The position numbers and the translations under genes were made by a program. From NCBI GenBank assembly GCA_035556735.1, contig DATMFF010000006.1, positions 124,001 through 188,000 on the forward strand: a DNA stretch of 64,000 bases, read 5' to 3'. This stretch comes from CANJBX01 sp035556735. Lineage in GTDB: Bacteria > Pseudomonadota > Alphaproteobacteria > Rhizobiales > Xanthobacteraceae. Positions within the stretch are counted from its first letter, which is position 1. The number at the start of each line of letters is the position of its first letter. Below the pieces are notes generated by a model. The model was not told the DNA's origin, did not search any database, and saw only the letters and a program-made list of their open reading frames with translations. Positions 42,931 through 52,332 of the stretch are shown here, one piece after another.

Positions 42931-43884
42931 ATGGACATTACGTCAAAACCCTCCTTCGTCCTCAGCCAGCGGCATTTGTTGGGGATCGAAGGCCTTTCGC
43001 GCGACGATATCATCGGCCTGCTGGACCGCGCCGAGCAGTTTGTCGAGTACAACCGCCAGATCAACAAGAAGCAGTCCACGCTGCGCGGGCGCACGCAGAT
43101 CAACCTGTTCTTCGAAGTCTCGACCCGCACGCAGTCGTCCTTCGAACTGGCCGGCAAGCGCCTCGGGGCCGACGTCATGAACATGGCGGTCGGGTCCTCC
43201 TCGATGCGCAAGGGCGAGACGCTGATCGACACCGCGATCACCCTCAATGCCATGCGTCCCGACATCCTGGTCGTGCGGCACCATGCGTCCGGCGCGGTCG
43301 AGTTGCTCGCCCGCAAGGTCGATTGCTCCGTCATCAACGCGGGCGACGGCAGCCATGAGCATCCTACCCAGGCGCTGCTCGACGCGCTCACCATTCGGCG
43401 CAACAAAGGTCGCGTCGAGCGCCTGATCGTGACCATTTGCGGCGATATCCTCCACTCGCGGGTGGCGCGCTCGAACATCATCCTGCTCAATGCTTTGGGG
43501 GCGCGCGTGCGCGTCGTTGCGCCCTCGACCTTGTTGCCGCCAGGTATCGAGCGCATGGGCGTCGAAGTGTTCCGCGACATGCGCGAAGGGCTGCGCGATG
43601 CCGACATCGTCATGATGCTGCGGCTGCAGCGCGAGCGCATGAGCGGCTCCTTCGTGCCATCCTCGCAGGAGTATTTTCACTACTTCGGCCTGGACGAGAA
43701 GAAGCTCAGCTACGCCAAGCCCGATGCGCTGGTGATGCATCCCGGCCCGATGAACCGCGGCGTGGAGATCGAGTCCGGCGTCGCCGATGGCGCGCAGTCG
43801 CTGATCCGGGAGCAGGTCGAGATGGGCGTTGCCGTCCGCATGGCCGCCCTCGAGGCGCTGGCCCAAAACCTGCCGAACGCATGA
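42931..43884 (+). CDS. pyrB: Aspartate carbamoyltransferase, catalytic chain
   Basis: 317 residues. It makes carbamoyl-aspartate, the committed pyrimidine step. Carbamoyl-phosphate motifs FFEVSTRTQSSFELAGKRLG and HHASGAVELL, the HPTQALLDALTI motif and the aspartate loop region LRLQRERM are intact. ATG 42931 gives the family N-terminus (MDITSKPSFVLSQRHLLGIE) but has no ribosome-binding site; TTG 42892 behind GGAGGAGG is the alternative. Its stop overlaps the dihydroorotase-like gene by 4 bp (ATGA), suggesting a PyrB-PyrC' complex as in Pseudomonas. No regulatory pyrI is present. Confidence 0.94.
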   Translation: MDITSKPSFVLSQRHLLGIEGLSRDDIIGLLDRAEQFVEYNRQINKKQSTLRGRTQINLFFEVSTRTQSSFELAGKRLGADVMNMAVGSSSMRKGETLIDTAITLNAMRPDILVVRHHASGAVELLARKVDCSVINAGDGSHEHPTQALLDALTIRRNKGRVERLIVTICGDILHSRVARSNIILLNALGARVRVVAPSTLLPPGIERMGVEVFRDMREGLRDADIVMMLRLQRERMSGSFVPSSQEYFHYFGLDEKKLSYAKPDALVMHPGPMNRGVEIESGVADGAQSLIREQVEMGVAVRMAALEALAQNLPNA

Positions 43885-45194
43885 GGTCGCTCATGCTGTC
43901 CGAACGCCGCCCCATCCTGCTGACCAATGCGCGCATCATCGACCCGTCGCGCGATTCCGATTTCGTCGGTGACATCCTGATCGCGGACGGCGTCATCCGC
44001 GAGGCCAAGCGCGGCATCGGCGCCGCCGGCGTTCCCGAGGGCACCGAGATCATCGACTGCCGCGACAAAGTGGTAGCTCCGGGACTGATCGACATGCGTG
44101 CCTTCGTCGGCGAGCCTGGGGCCGACTACCGCGAGACACTCGCGACCGGCAGCCAGGCGGCCGCCGCGGGCGGCGTCACTACGATCGTCATGCGGCCCGA
44201 CACCACCCCCGCCATCGACGAGCCGGCAATGGTCGATTTCGTGATGCGGCGCGCCCGCGATACGGCAATCGTGCACGTGCATCCGATGGCGGCGCTGACC
44301 AAGGGCCTCAAGGGCGCGGAGATGACCGAATTCGGCCTTCTCAGGGCTGCGGGCGCCGTTGCCTTCAGCGACGGCAACCGCAGCGTCACCAACGCACAGG
44401 TCATGCGGCGCGCATTGACGTATGCCCGTGACTTCGACGCGCTGATCGTCCACCACACCGAAGATCCCGACCTCGTCGGCGACGGTGTGATGAACGAGGG
44501 CGAGTTTGCCGCCAGGCTGGGACTGGTGGGCGTTCCCAATGCCGCCGAGACGGTGATGCTGGAGCGCGACCTGCGCCTCGCCGCCCTCGCGGGGGCGCGT
44601 TATCACGCGGCCTCGCTTACCTGCATCGACTCGCTCGAGGTGCTGCGTCGCGCCAAGGATGCCGGCGCGCCGGTGACCGCGTCCTGCTCCATCAACCACG
44701 TCACCTTGAACGAGAACGACGTCGGCTCGTACCGCACCTTTTGCAAGGTCGCGCCGCCACTGCGCGCCGAAGAAGATCGCATCGCGCTGGTGCGCGCACT
44801 CTCCAGCGGGCTGATCGACGTCGTGGTGTCCGACCACGATCCCCAGGACGTCGAAACCAAGCGATTGCCTTTCGCGGAGGCTGCGCCGGGTGCCATCGGT
44901 ATCGAGACGATGCTCACGGCCGGGCTTCGCCTCGTCCACAACCAGGAAATCGAGCTGACCAAGCTGCTCGCCGCCATGTCGACGCGGCCGGCGGAACTGC
45001 TCGGCCTGCCGGGCGGCAACTTGCGTCCGGGCAGCCCGGCCGACGTTATCGTCATCGATCTCGACGTTCCCTGGGTGCTCGATCCCACCGAGCTTAAGTC
45101 GAAATGCAAGAACACACCTTTCGACGAGGCGCGGCTGCAGGGCCGCGTGATCCACACGATCGTCGCCGGCCGGACGGTTTACGAGTACGTCTGA
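43881..45194 (+). CDS. Dihydroorotase-like protein (PyrC', probably non-catalytic)
   Basis: 437 residues, class I dihydroorotase fold. The normal zinc motif HxH after strand 1 (as in GLVDxHVHLREPG) is replaced by GLIDMRAFVGEPG, with Arg and Phe in the metal positions. Later elements remain: HPMAALTKGLKG, VHHTEDPDLVGDG and VSDHDPQDVETKRLPFAEAA. In Pseudomonas and many alphaproteobacteria such PyrC' subunits are inactive but required for PyrB assembly. Its ATGA overlap with pyrB fits that role. An active dihydroorotase should be elsewhere in the genome. Class I fold sure; inactivity inferred from the missing ligands. Confidence 0.9.
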   Translation: MRSLMLSERRPILLTNARIIDPSRDSDFVGDILIADGVIREAKRGIGAAGVPEGTEIIDCRDKVVAPGLIDMRAFVGEPGADYRETLATGSQAAAAGGVTTIVMRPDTTPAIDEPAMVDFVMRRARDTAIVHVHPMAALTKGLKGAEMTEFGLLRAAGAVAFSDGNRSVTNAQVMRRALTYARDFDALIVHHTEDPDLVGDGVMNEGEFAARLGLVGVPNAAETVMLERDLRLAALAGARYHAASLTCIDSLEVLRRAKDAGAPVTASCSINHVTLNENDVGSYRTFCKVAPPLRAEEDRIALVRALSSGLIDVVVSDHDPQDVETKRLPFAEAAPGAIGIETMLTAGLRLVHNQEIELTKLLAAMSTRPAELLGLPGGNLRPGSPADVIVIDLDVPWVLDPTELKSKCKNTPFDEARLQGRVIHTIVAGRTVYEYV

Positions 45195-45219
45195 CGCGGC
45201 GTTTTGCTATGCTGCGTCC

Positions 45220-45852
45220 ATGATGTTTCCGACCGCCCTGCCCGCCGTCGCCTCGCTCGTCCTCGGTTATCTTCTGGGCTCGATCCCGTTTGGCCTGCTG
45301 CTGACCCGCTTTGCGGGCACGCAGGACATCCGTTCCGTCGGATCGGGAAACATCGGCGCGACCAACGTCCTGCGCACGGGCCGGAAGGGTCTCGCCGCCG
45401 CCACCCTGCTTGGCGATGCACTCAAAGGCACTCTCGCCGTCCTCATCGCCCGCCGGCTTGGCGGTCTGGAAACGGCGCTGGTCGCCGCGGCCGGCGCGTT
45501 TCTCGGCCATCTGTTTCCAGTGTGGCTGAGGTTTAAGGGCGGCAAGGGCGTCGCTACCTACATCGGCCTGCTCTTGGGCCTCGCTTGGCCGGCGGCCGTC
45601 TGGTTTTGCGCCGCTTGGCTCGCGGTCGCTGCGCTAACGCGATATTCCTCGCTGTCCGCCCTGGTCGCCAGCGCGACCACGCCGGCCATTCTCTGGTACA
45701 TGGAGCACCGCCCCGAGGCCCTACTGTTCCTTGGCCTTACGGTCATCTTATGGGTCACGCATCGCACCAATATCGCGCGGCTGATCGAAGGCACCGAAGG
45801 CAAGATCGGACATAAGCAACAGGCCGCGACGGCGGGCGAGCGCGACGCGTGA
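45220..45852 (+). CDS. plsY: Acyl-phosphate:glycerol-3-phosphate acyltransferase
   Basis: 210 residues with five membrane helices. PlsY transfers the acyl group of acyl-phosphate to glycerol-3-phosphate, the first step of phospholipid synthesis. Conserved motifs SVGSGNIGATNVLR and the glycine-rich FKGGKGVATYIG are present, and HRTNIARLIEGTEGKIG completes the third motif. dprA begins within its stop codon (GTGA overlap). The order pyrC-plsY-dprA-topA is common in alphaproteobacteria. Confidence 0.94.
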   Translation: MMFPTALPAVASLVLGYLLGSIPFGLLLTRFAGTQDIRSVGSGNIGATNVLRTGRKGLAAATLLGDALKGTLAVLIARRLGGLETALVAAAGAFLGHLFPVWLRFKGGKGVATYIGLLLGLAWPAAVWFCAAWLAVAALTRYSSLSALVASATTPAILWYMEHRPEALLFLGLTVILWVTHRTNIARLIEGTEGKIGHKQQAATAGERDA

Positions 45853-46976
45853 GCACGGGCGGCACGAGGCTAAGCGACGAGCAACGCCTCGATTGGCTGC
45901 GCCTGATCCGTTCCGAGAACGTCGGTCCGCGCACCTTCCACAATCTGCTTGCGCATTTCGGCAGCGCGCGCGATGCGCTCGAGGCGTTGCCCGATCTGGC
46001 CCGACGCGGCGGCGCCGGCCGCTCTATCAAGGTCTATCCGCTCGCGGATGCCGCGCGCGAGTTGGAAGCGACCCGCCGGCTCGGCATCGCACTCGTCGCA
46101 TTGGGCGAGCCGGACTATCCGCATCCGCTCGACACGATCGACGATCCGCCCCCGTTGGTGGCATTGCGCGGCGGATCGGACGTGACGGCAAAACCGAAAG
46201 TGGCCATCGTCGGCGCGCGCAATGCTTCGGCAGCCGGCGTTCGGTTCGCGGAGCGGATGGCGCGCGATCTTGCCGAGGCCGGATTCGCGGTCGTGTCCGG
46301 CCTCGCACGAGGGATCGACGCCGCCGCACACCGCGCAAGCCTCGCCACCGGCACGATCGCAGTGCTCGCGGGCGGCCACGATAGGGTCTATCCGGCCGAA
46401 CATGAGGACTTGCTCGACGCGCTGCTCGCGCACGGCGCCGCGATCTCCGAGATGCCGCTCGGCTGGGAGCCGCGGGCGCATGATTTCCCCCGCCGCAATC
46501 GCCTGATCTCCGGTCTGTCGCTGGGCGTGGTCGTCGTCGAGGCCGCCAAGCGGTCGGGTTCGCTGATCACCGCCCGCTTCGCGCTGGAGCAGGGACGCGA
46601 GGTCTTTGCCGTGCCGGGCTCGCCGCTCGACCCACGCACCGAGGGCACCAACGGACTCCTCAAGCAGGGAGCTGCCTTGACCACGGGGGCGGCCGACGTG
46701 ATCTCCGTGCTCGAGCCGATGCTGGACAAGCCGCCGCGCCTTTCGCTGCGCGAGCCAGGGGGAGTGCCAGGGGACATCCCGGCCTGCAGGCCCGCCGATG
46801 ACGAGGCCCGCCGGCTCATCGTCAGCCTGCTCGGTCCGACGCCTGCGTCCATTGACGAGGTGATCCGCCTGTCAAGGCAACAGCCCTCCGTGGTGCGAAT
46901 GATCCTGCTGGAGCTGGAGCTTGCCGGCAGGCTGGTCCGCCAGCCGGGCGGACTGGTCGCGCTACTCGACATATAA
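45849..46976 (+). CDS. dprA: DNA processing protein DprA
   Basis: 375 residues from a GTG start that overlaps the plsY stop. DprA binds incoming single-stranded DNA and loads RecA during natural transformation. The Rossmann-type core has VAIVGARNASAAGVRFAERM, VSGLARGIDAAAHRASL, the FPRRNRLISGLSLGVVVVEA motif and RSGSLITARFALEQGREVFA. A C-terminal winged helix (SIDEVIRLSRQQPSVVRMIL) is present, as in most DprA proteins. Presence does not prove natural competence. Confidence 0.94.
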   Translation: MSTGGTRLSDEQRLDWLRLIRSENVGPRTFHNLLAHFGSARDALEALPDLARRGGAGRSIKVYPLADAARELEATRRLGIALVALGEPDYPHPLDTIDDPPPLVALRGGSDVTAKPKVAIVGARNASAAGVRFAERMARDLAEAGFAVVSGLARGIDAAAHRASLATGTIAVLAGGHDRVYPAEHEDLLDALLAHGAAISEMPLGWEPRAHDFPRRNRLISGLSLGVVVVEAAKRSGSLITARFALEQGREVFAVPGSPLDPRTEGTNGLLKQGAALTTGAADVISVLEPMLDKPPRLSLREPGGVPGDIPACRPADDEARRLIVSLLGPTPASIDEVIRLSRQQPSVVRMILLELELAGRLVRQPGGLVALLDI

Positions 46977-47095
46977 AATAAGAGCTGGAACGCGCTGGGC
47001 GGCGGCCGACGCCCCGCGGTCTGCCACCAATAGTCGTGCGACGAATTAAATTCTACCTTTGATGCGTGCCCGGCACGGTGCCATAAAATCCTGAC

Positions 47096-47150
47096 GTGTC
47101 AATGATTTAGTCATGAAAGCCGGTTAACTGTCACGCTGATCATTTGACAC
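47096..47150. promoter_or_regulatory. Imperfect inverted repeat in the topA upstream region
   Basis: GTGTCAATGAT (47096-47106) and ATCATTTGACAC (47139-47150) are near complements with one extra base, 32 bases apart. The right arm contains a TTGACA -35-like box (47144-47149). The 265 bp between dprA and topA also carry a small hairpin (TCCCCG 47187-47192 with CGGGGA 47201-47206) just before the topA start. Supercoiling or replication control of topA could act here; inference only. Confidence 0.45.
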
Positions 47151-47241
47151 TGTCGCCCGACATAACCATTTTCCGGGCGACCCTGATCCCCGATTCAGAC
47201 CGGGGAATCACATATAAGTACCTCAAAAATCAAGGCTTTTC

Positions 47242-49902
47242 ATGAACGTCGTGGTCGTCGAGTCCCCCGCCAAGGCCAAGACCATCAATAAATACCTCGG
47301 CAAGGGCTACGAAGTCCTGGCGTCGTTCGGCCATGTGCGCGACCTGCCTGCGAAGAACGGATCGGTCGATCCTGACCACGACTTCCGGATGATCTGGGAA
47401 GTCGATTCCAAGGCCCAGAAGCGGCTCAACGATATCGCCAAGGCCGTGAAGGGTGCTGACAAGTTGATCCTTGCAACCGACCCGGATCGCGAGGGCGAAG
47501 CCATTTCCTGGCACGTCCTGGAAGTTCTCAAGGAAAAGAAGGCGCTCAAGGACCAGGACATCGAGCGTGTCGTGTTCAACGCCATCACCAAGCAGTCGGT
47601 GAGCGAGGCAATGAAACACCCGCGCAAGATCGACCGGGCGCTGGTCGACGCCTATCTCGCCCGCCGCGCCCTCGACTATCTCGTGGGTTTCACGCTTTCG
47701 CCCGTGCTGTGGCGCAAGCTACCCGGCGCACGCTCGGCCGGCCGCGTGCAGTCGGTCGCGCTACGTCTTGTTTGCGATCGCGAGCTCGAAATCGAGAAGT
47801 TCGTCCCGCGCGAGTTCTGGTCGATCGCGGCGACGCTCGCGACGCCGCGCGGTGAGACCTTCGAAGCGCGCCTCGTCGGCGCTGACGGCAGGAAAATCCA
47901 GCGCCTCGACATCGGCACAGGCGCGGAGGCCGAGGACTTCAAACGGGCCCTCGAAGCGGCTGCCTTCTCCGTCGCCTCGGTCGAATCGCGACCGGGCAAG
48001 CGCAATCCCTATCCGCCCTTCACCACTTCGACACTGCAGCAGGAGGCAAGCCGTAAGCTTGGCTTCGCGCCGGCGCATACGATGCGTATTGCGCAACGCC
48101 TCTATGAGGGCATCGACATCGGCGGCGAGACGGTTGGCCTTATCACCTATATGCGTACCGACGGCGTGCAAATCGCCGAGGAAGCCCTCCCCGATATCCG
48201 CAAGATGATCGGCGCGGAGTTTGGCGACCGCTACCTTCCCGACGCGCCGCGCCGCTACCAGACCAAGGCGAAGAACGCCCAGGAGGCGCACGAGGCGGTC
48301 CGTCCGACCGACATCACGCGCCGCCCGCGCGACATCGCACGCCATCTCGATGCCGATCAGGCCAAGCTCTACGAACTGATCTGGATCCGCGCCATCGCCA
48401 GCCAGATGGAATCGGCCGAGATCGAGCGCACGACTGTCGATATCCACGCCAAGGCCAATGGGCGCACCATCGAACTGCGCGCCACCGGCTCCGTTATCCG
48501 GTTCGACGGCTTCCTGAAGGTTTATTCGGAAGATCGGGACGAACCCGAGGAGGATGACGAGTCCCGCCGCCTGCCCGCCATGAGCGCGGGCGAGGCACTG
48601 GAACGCCGGGCCATCGCCGCCGATCAGCATTTCACCGAGCCGCCGCCGCGCTACTCGGAAGCCTCGCTGGTCAAGCGCATGGAGGAACTCGGCATCGGCC
48701 GTCCTTCGACCTACGCGTCGATCCTGCAGGTGCTCAAGGATCGCGGCTACGTGCGTCTCGACAAGCGGCGCCTCTACCCCGAGGACAAAGGCCGCGTCGT
48801 GGTGGCGTTTCTTGAGAGCTTCTTCTCGAAATACGTCGAGTATGACTTCACTGCCGATCTCGAGGACAAGCTCGACCGCGTCTCCAACAACGAGCTGCCC
48901 TGGCGCGACCTGCTGCGGGATTTCTGGCGCGATTTCATCGGCTCGGTCGAAGACATCAAGGACGTGCGCATCGGTGAGGTCCTCACCGCGCTGGACGACT
49001 TGCTCGCGCCGCACATCTACCCTCCACGCGCCGACGGCGGCGATCCCAAGGTGTGCCCCGTCTGCGGCACCGGACGGCTCTCGCTGCGGCTCGGCAAGTT
49101 CGGCGCGTTCATCGGCTGCTCCAACTATCCCGAGTGCAAGAACACGCGTCCGCTCTCGGCCGCCGGCGCTGGACCGGAGGGCGGCACGCGCGCCCTCGGT
49201 CAGGATCCGGTCACCGGCCTCGACGTCACGCTGCGCGCCGGCCGTTTCGGCCCCTATGTGCAGCTCGGCGAAGGCAAGGATGGCGAGAAGCCGAAGCGCT
49301 CCGGCCTGCCCAAGGGTACCGATCCGTCAGGCCTCGATCTCGAGATGGCGTTGAAGCTGCTCGCGCTGCCGCGCGAGGTCGGCAAGCATCCGGAAACCGG
49401 CCAGCCGATCGTTGCCGGCATCGGCCGCTTCGGACCTTACGTGCAGCACGAGAAGACCTATGCCAGCTTGGAGAGTCCCGAGGAGGCACTGACGGTCGGA
49501 TTGAACCGCGCCGTCACCCTGATCGCGGAAAAGATCGCCAAGGGACCGAGCAAACGCCGCTTCGGCGGTGCCGCGGGAAAGCCGCTCGGGGATCATCCAA
49601 AGAAGGGCGGACAGATCGTAGTCAAGAACGGCCGTTATGGACCCTATGTCAGCCACAACGGGGTCAACGCGACCCTGCCGGCCGACAAGACCCCTGATAC
49701 GGTCACGCTCGAAGAGGCGGTTGAGCTTCTCGACGCACGCGCGGGCAAGACTGCCGAGGCGCCCAAGCCGCACCGGGCCGCAGGCCGCAAGCCGGCCAAG
49801 GCCGCCGCCAAGACGGCCAAGGCCCCGGCCAAACCCGCAAAGGCCGCCACGAAACCAAAGGCCAAGGCACCCGCCAAACCGAAGGCCAAAGCCGCCCGCT
49901 GA
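47242..49902 (+). CDS. topA: DNA topoisomerase I
   Basis: 886 residues. It relaxes negative supercoils by single-strand passage. TOPRIM is at the N-terminus (VVVESPAKAKTINKYLG, then ATDPDREGEAISWHV near 79-92), the catalytic Tyr303 is in GLITYMRTDG, and the core ends near residue 590. One zinc ribbon follows (CPVCGTG and IGCSNYPECKN), then three topoisomerase C-terminal repeats built on GRFGPYV, and a 60-residue Lys/Ala/Pro tail typical of alphaproteobacterial TopA and likely DNA-binding. rnr follows in the same direction after 110 bp. Confidence 0.96.
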   Translation: MNVVVVESPAKAKTINKYLGKGYEVLASFGHVRDLPAKNGSVDPDHDFRMIWEVDSKAQKRLNDIAKAVKGADKLILATDPDREGEAISWHVLEVLKEKKALKDQDIERVVFNAITKQSVSEAMKHPRKIDRALVDAYLARRALDYLVGFTLSPVLWRKLPGARSAGRVQSVALRLVCDRELEIEKFVPREFWSIAATLATPRGETFEARLVGADGRKIQRLDIGTGAEAEDFKRALEAAAFSVASVESRPGKRNPYPPFTTSTLQQEASRKLGFAPAHTMRIAQRLYEGIDIGGETVGLITYMRTDGVQIAEEALPDIRKMIGAEFGDRYLPDAPRRYQTKAKNAQEAHEAVRPTDITRRPRDIARHLDADQAKLYELIWIRAIASQMESAEIERTTVDIHAKANGRTIELRATGSVIRFDGFLKVYSEDRDEPEEDDESRRLPAMSAGEALERRAIAADQHFTEPPPRYSEASLVKRMEELGIGRPSTYASILQVLKDRGYVRLDKRRLYPEDKGRVVVAFLESFFSKYVEYDFTADLEDKLDRVSNNELPWRDLLRDFWRDFIGSVEDIKDVRIGEVLTALDDLLAPHIYPPRADGGDPKVCPVCGTGRLSLRLGKFGAFIGCSNYPECKNTRPLSAAGAGPEGGTRALGQDPVTGLDVTLRAGRFGPYVQLGEGKDGEKPKRSGLPKGTDPSGLDLEMALKLLALPREVGKHPETGQPIVAGIGRFGPYVQHEKTYASLESPEEALTVGLNRAVTLIAEKIAKGPSKRRFGGAAGKPLGDHPKKGGQIVVKNGRYGPYVSHNGVNATLPADKTPDTVTLEEAVELLDARAGKTAEAPKPHRAAGRKPAKAAAKTAKAPAKPAKAATKPKAKAPAKPKAKAAR

Positions 49903-50012
49903 CCCCTTGGCGCGGTGATCCGGCCGAGGCTATGCGCCCCGCCACCTGGCGCGGCAGATGGCTGCCGCGCGCCGGATAGCTGGCATGAAAGCGCCCGGCG
50001 GCCTATTTAAGA

Positions 50013-52316
50013 GTGGCAGAACCGGGCAGATCATTGGCTTCACGTCTTCGCACAGCACCCAGCATCCCGAGCAAGACCGAGCTCGTTGCCTTCATTGGGC
50101 GGCAACCCGGAAAGGTCGGGACGCGGGAAATCGCGCGCGCCTTTGGCCTCAAGAACGCCGATCGCGCTGCGCTCAAGGGCCTGCTGCGCGAGCTTGCCGA
50201 CGAAGGCGTCATCGAACGCCGCCACAGGAAGCTGCACCATCCCGGCGCCCTGCCCCCGACCGTCCTGGCCGACATCATTGGCCGCGATGCGGACGGCGAG
50301 TTGATCGCGACGCCGAGCGAGTGGGATGAAGACGCGCGCGGGCCCGCTCCCAAGATCCGCATCCATGTTCCACGCAAGGCCCGGCCTGGCGAAATTCCGG
50401 GGGTCGGGGACCATGCCCTGGTGCGGGCGGAGGAAACGCGCGAGGGCGAAGGTGCGGTCCCCTATCGCGGACGGGTCATCAAGATCCTCGACCGCGCCAA
50501 GCATCGCGTGCTCGGCATATTCCGCGCGCTCCCGTCGGGCGGCGGACGCCTGGTGCCGGTCGACAAGAAGAGCCTGGGCCGCGAGCTGAACATTCCGGCC
50601 GGCATGACGCTCGACGCCGAGGACGGAGACCTCATCGCCGCCGAGATCGCCCGCAGCGGCCGCTACGGACTGCCGAGTGCGCGCGTGAAGGAGCGGCTCG
50701 GCTCCATCAAGAGTGAACGCGCCGTCAGCCTGATTGCCATCAATGCGCATGGAATCCCCACCGTGTTCAGCCGCGAGGTCGTAGCCGAAGCGGAAGCCGC
50801 CCGGCCCGCCACCCTCGCCGGGCGCGAGGACTGGCGCGACGTTCCGCTCGTCACCATTGATCCGGTCGATGCCAAAGACCACGACGATGCGGTGTTCGCG
50901 CGTCCGGATCCCGACCCGGCCAACCGCAACGGGCACATCATCGACGTCGCCATCGCCGACGTCGCGCACTATGTCCGTCCCGGCTCGGCACTCGACCGCG
51001 AAGCGTTGACCCGCGGCAACTCGGCCTATTTCCCCGACCGTGTCGTCCCGATGCTGCCCGAGCGCATCTCCAACGATCTGTGCTCACTGCGGCCGCGAGA
51101 GGATCGCGCCGCCCTCGCCGTTCGCATGGTCATCGGAGCCGACGGCCGCAAACGCTCGCACAGGTTCCATCGCGTCCTGATGCGCTCCGCAGCGAAGCTT
51201 CACTATGCGCAGGTGCAGGCCGCCATCGACGGACAGCCGGACGACACCACCCGTCCGCTGCTTGATCCGATCATCGAGCCCCTCTACGCCGCCTACCGTG
51301 CGATCAAGCTCGCGCGCGCCGAGCGTGATCCGCTCGATCTCGATCTGCCCGAACGCAAGATCCTGCTCAAGTCTGACGGCACGGTCGACCGGGTGATCTC
51401 GCCGGAACGACTCGATGCTCACCGTTTGATCGAAGAGTTCATGATCATGGCCAACGTCGCTGCCGCCGAGACGCTCGAGCGGGCGCGTACTCCGCTGATC
51501 TACCGTGTGCACGACGAGCCCTCTCCCGAAAAGGTCGAGGCGCTGCGCGAATTCCTGCGCACGATCGACATTTCACTGCCGAAGGGTGGCACGCTGCGCA
51601 CTACCCATTTCAATGGCGTGCTGGCGCACGTAAAAGGACGCGAGGTCGAGGATCTCGTCAACCAGATCGTGCTTCGCTCGCAGTCGCAGGCCGAGTACGC
51701 CGCCGAAAACTACGGGCATTTCGGTCTCAATCTGCGTCGCTACGCACACTTCACCTCCCCGATCCGGCGCTATGCGGATCTCGTCGTTCACCGCGCGCTC
51801 GTGCGTGCGCTCGGGCTTGGCGACGGCCCGCTGCCGGGCGACGCAGACGTCGAGACACTGGCCGAGGTGGCCGCACAGATCTCCGCCACCGAACGGCGCG
51901 CCATGGCGGCAGAGCGCGAGACATCGGATCGGTTGATTGCGCATTTCCTGTCGGATCGCGTTGGCGCCACATTCGAAGGCCATATCGCCGGCGTGACGCG
52001 GGCAGGCCTGTTCGTGAAACTGGACGGAACCGGCGCCGACGGCTTTGTGCCTGCCCGCACGATCGGCGACGAATATTTCCGCTATCATGAGGCCCAGCAC
52101 GCTCTGATCGGGGACGATAGCGGGGCGATGTACCGGCTCGGCGATCGTGCGACGGTACGCCTGGTCGAAGCTGCGCCGGTTGCGGGAGCGCTACGTTTCG
52201 AAATCCTCTCGGAAGGCCGCAAGGTCAAGCTCTCGGCCACGCAGCACCGCCGCGCGCGCGCCGCGGTGCACACACGCAAGGCTCATCCCCGCAGCCGCCG
52301 CCGGCAACATCGGTAG
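50013..52316 (+). CDS. rnr: Ribonuclease R
   Basis: 767 residues from GTG 50013 (TTG 50034 is also possible). An N-terminal winged-helix RNA-binding part (GKVGTREIARAFGLKNADRA) precedes cold-shock domains, the RNB catalytic domain (VTIDPVDAKDHDDAVFA with the catalytic Asp cluster; AHYVRPGSALDREALTRGNS; RRYAHFTSPIRRYADLVVHR) and a C-terminal S1 domain (GATFEGHIAGVTRAGLFVKL). The Arg-rich tail (HPRSRRRQHR) suits structured RNA. RNase R degrades structured RNA 3' to 5' and helps in tmRNA-linked decay. DUF983 starts 16 bp later. Confidence 0.94.
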   Translation: MAEPGRSLASRLRTAPSIPSKTELVAFIGRQPGKVGTREIARAFGLKNADRAALKGLLRELADEGVIERRHRKLHHPGALPPTVLADIIGRDADGELIATPSEWDEDARGPAPKIRIHVPRKARPGEIPGVGDHALVRAEETREGEGAVPYRGRVIKILDRAKHRVLGIFRALPSGGGRLVPVDKKSLGRELNIPAGMTLDAEDGDLIAAEIARSGRYGLPSARVKERLGSIKSERAVSLIAINAHGIPTVFSREVVAEAEAARPATLAGREDWRDVPLVTIDPVDAKDHDDAVFARPDPDPANRNGHIIDVAIADVAHYVRPGSALDREALTRGNSAYFPDRVVPMLPERISNDLCSLRPREDRAALAVRMVIGADGRKRSHRFHRVLMRSAAKLHYAQVQAAIDGQPDDTTRPLLDPIIEPLYAAYRAIKLARAERDPLDLDLPERKILLKSDGTVDRVISPERLDAHRLIEEFMIMANVAAAETLERARTPLIYRVHDEPSPEKVEALREFLRTIDISLPKGGTLRTTHFNGVLAHVKGREVEDLVNQIVLRSQSQAEYAAENYGHFGLNLRRYAHFTSPIRRYADLVVHRALVRALGLGDGPLPGDADVETLAEVAAQISATERRAMAAERETSDRLIAHFLSDRVGATFEGHIAGVTRAGLFVKLDGTGADGFVPARTIGDEYFRYHEAQHALIGDDSGAMYRLGDRATVRLVEAAPVAGALRFEILSEGRKVKLSATQHRRARAAVHTRKAHPRSRRRQHR

Positions 52317-52332
52317 AAAGGCAGAAAGAAAA

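Noticed and set aside
42813..43358. Frame beginning before pyrB that could be a leader peptide
   Set aside because: It runs far into pyrB in another frame, and its GGAGG touches the internal ATG with no spacing, so it is not a plausible leader.
43710..45155. 481-codon open frame on the minus strand opposite the pyrC-like gene
   Set aside because: No ribosome site and no protein-like motifs; the plus strand is a clear amidohydrolase fold.
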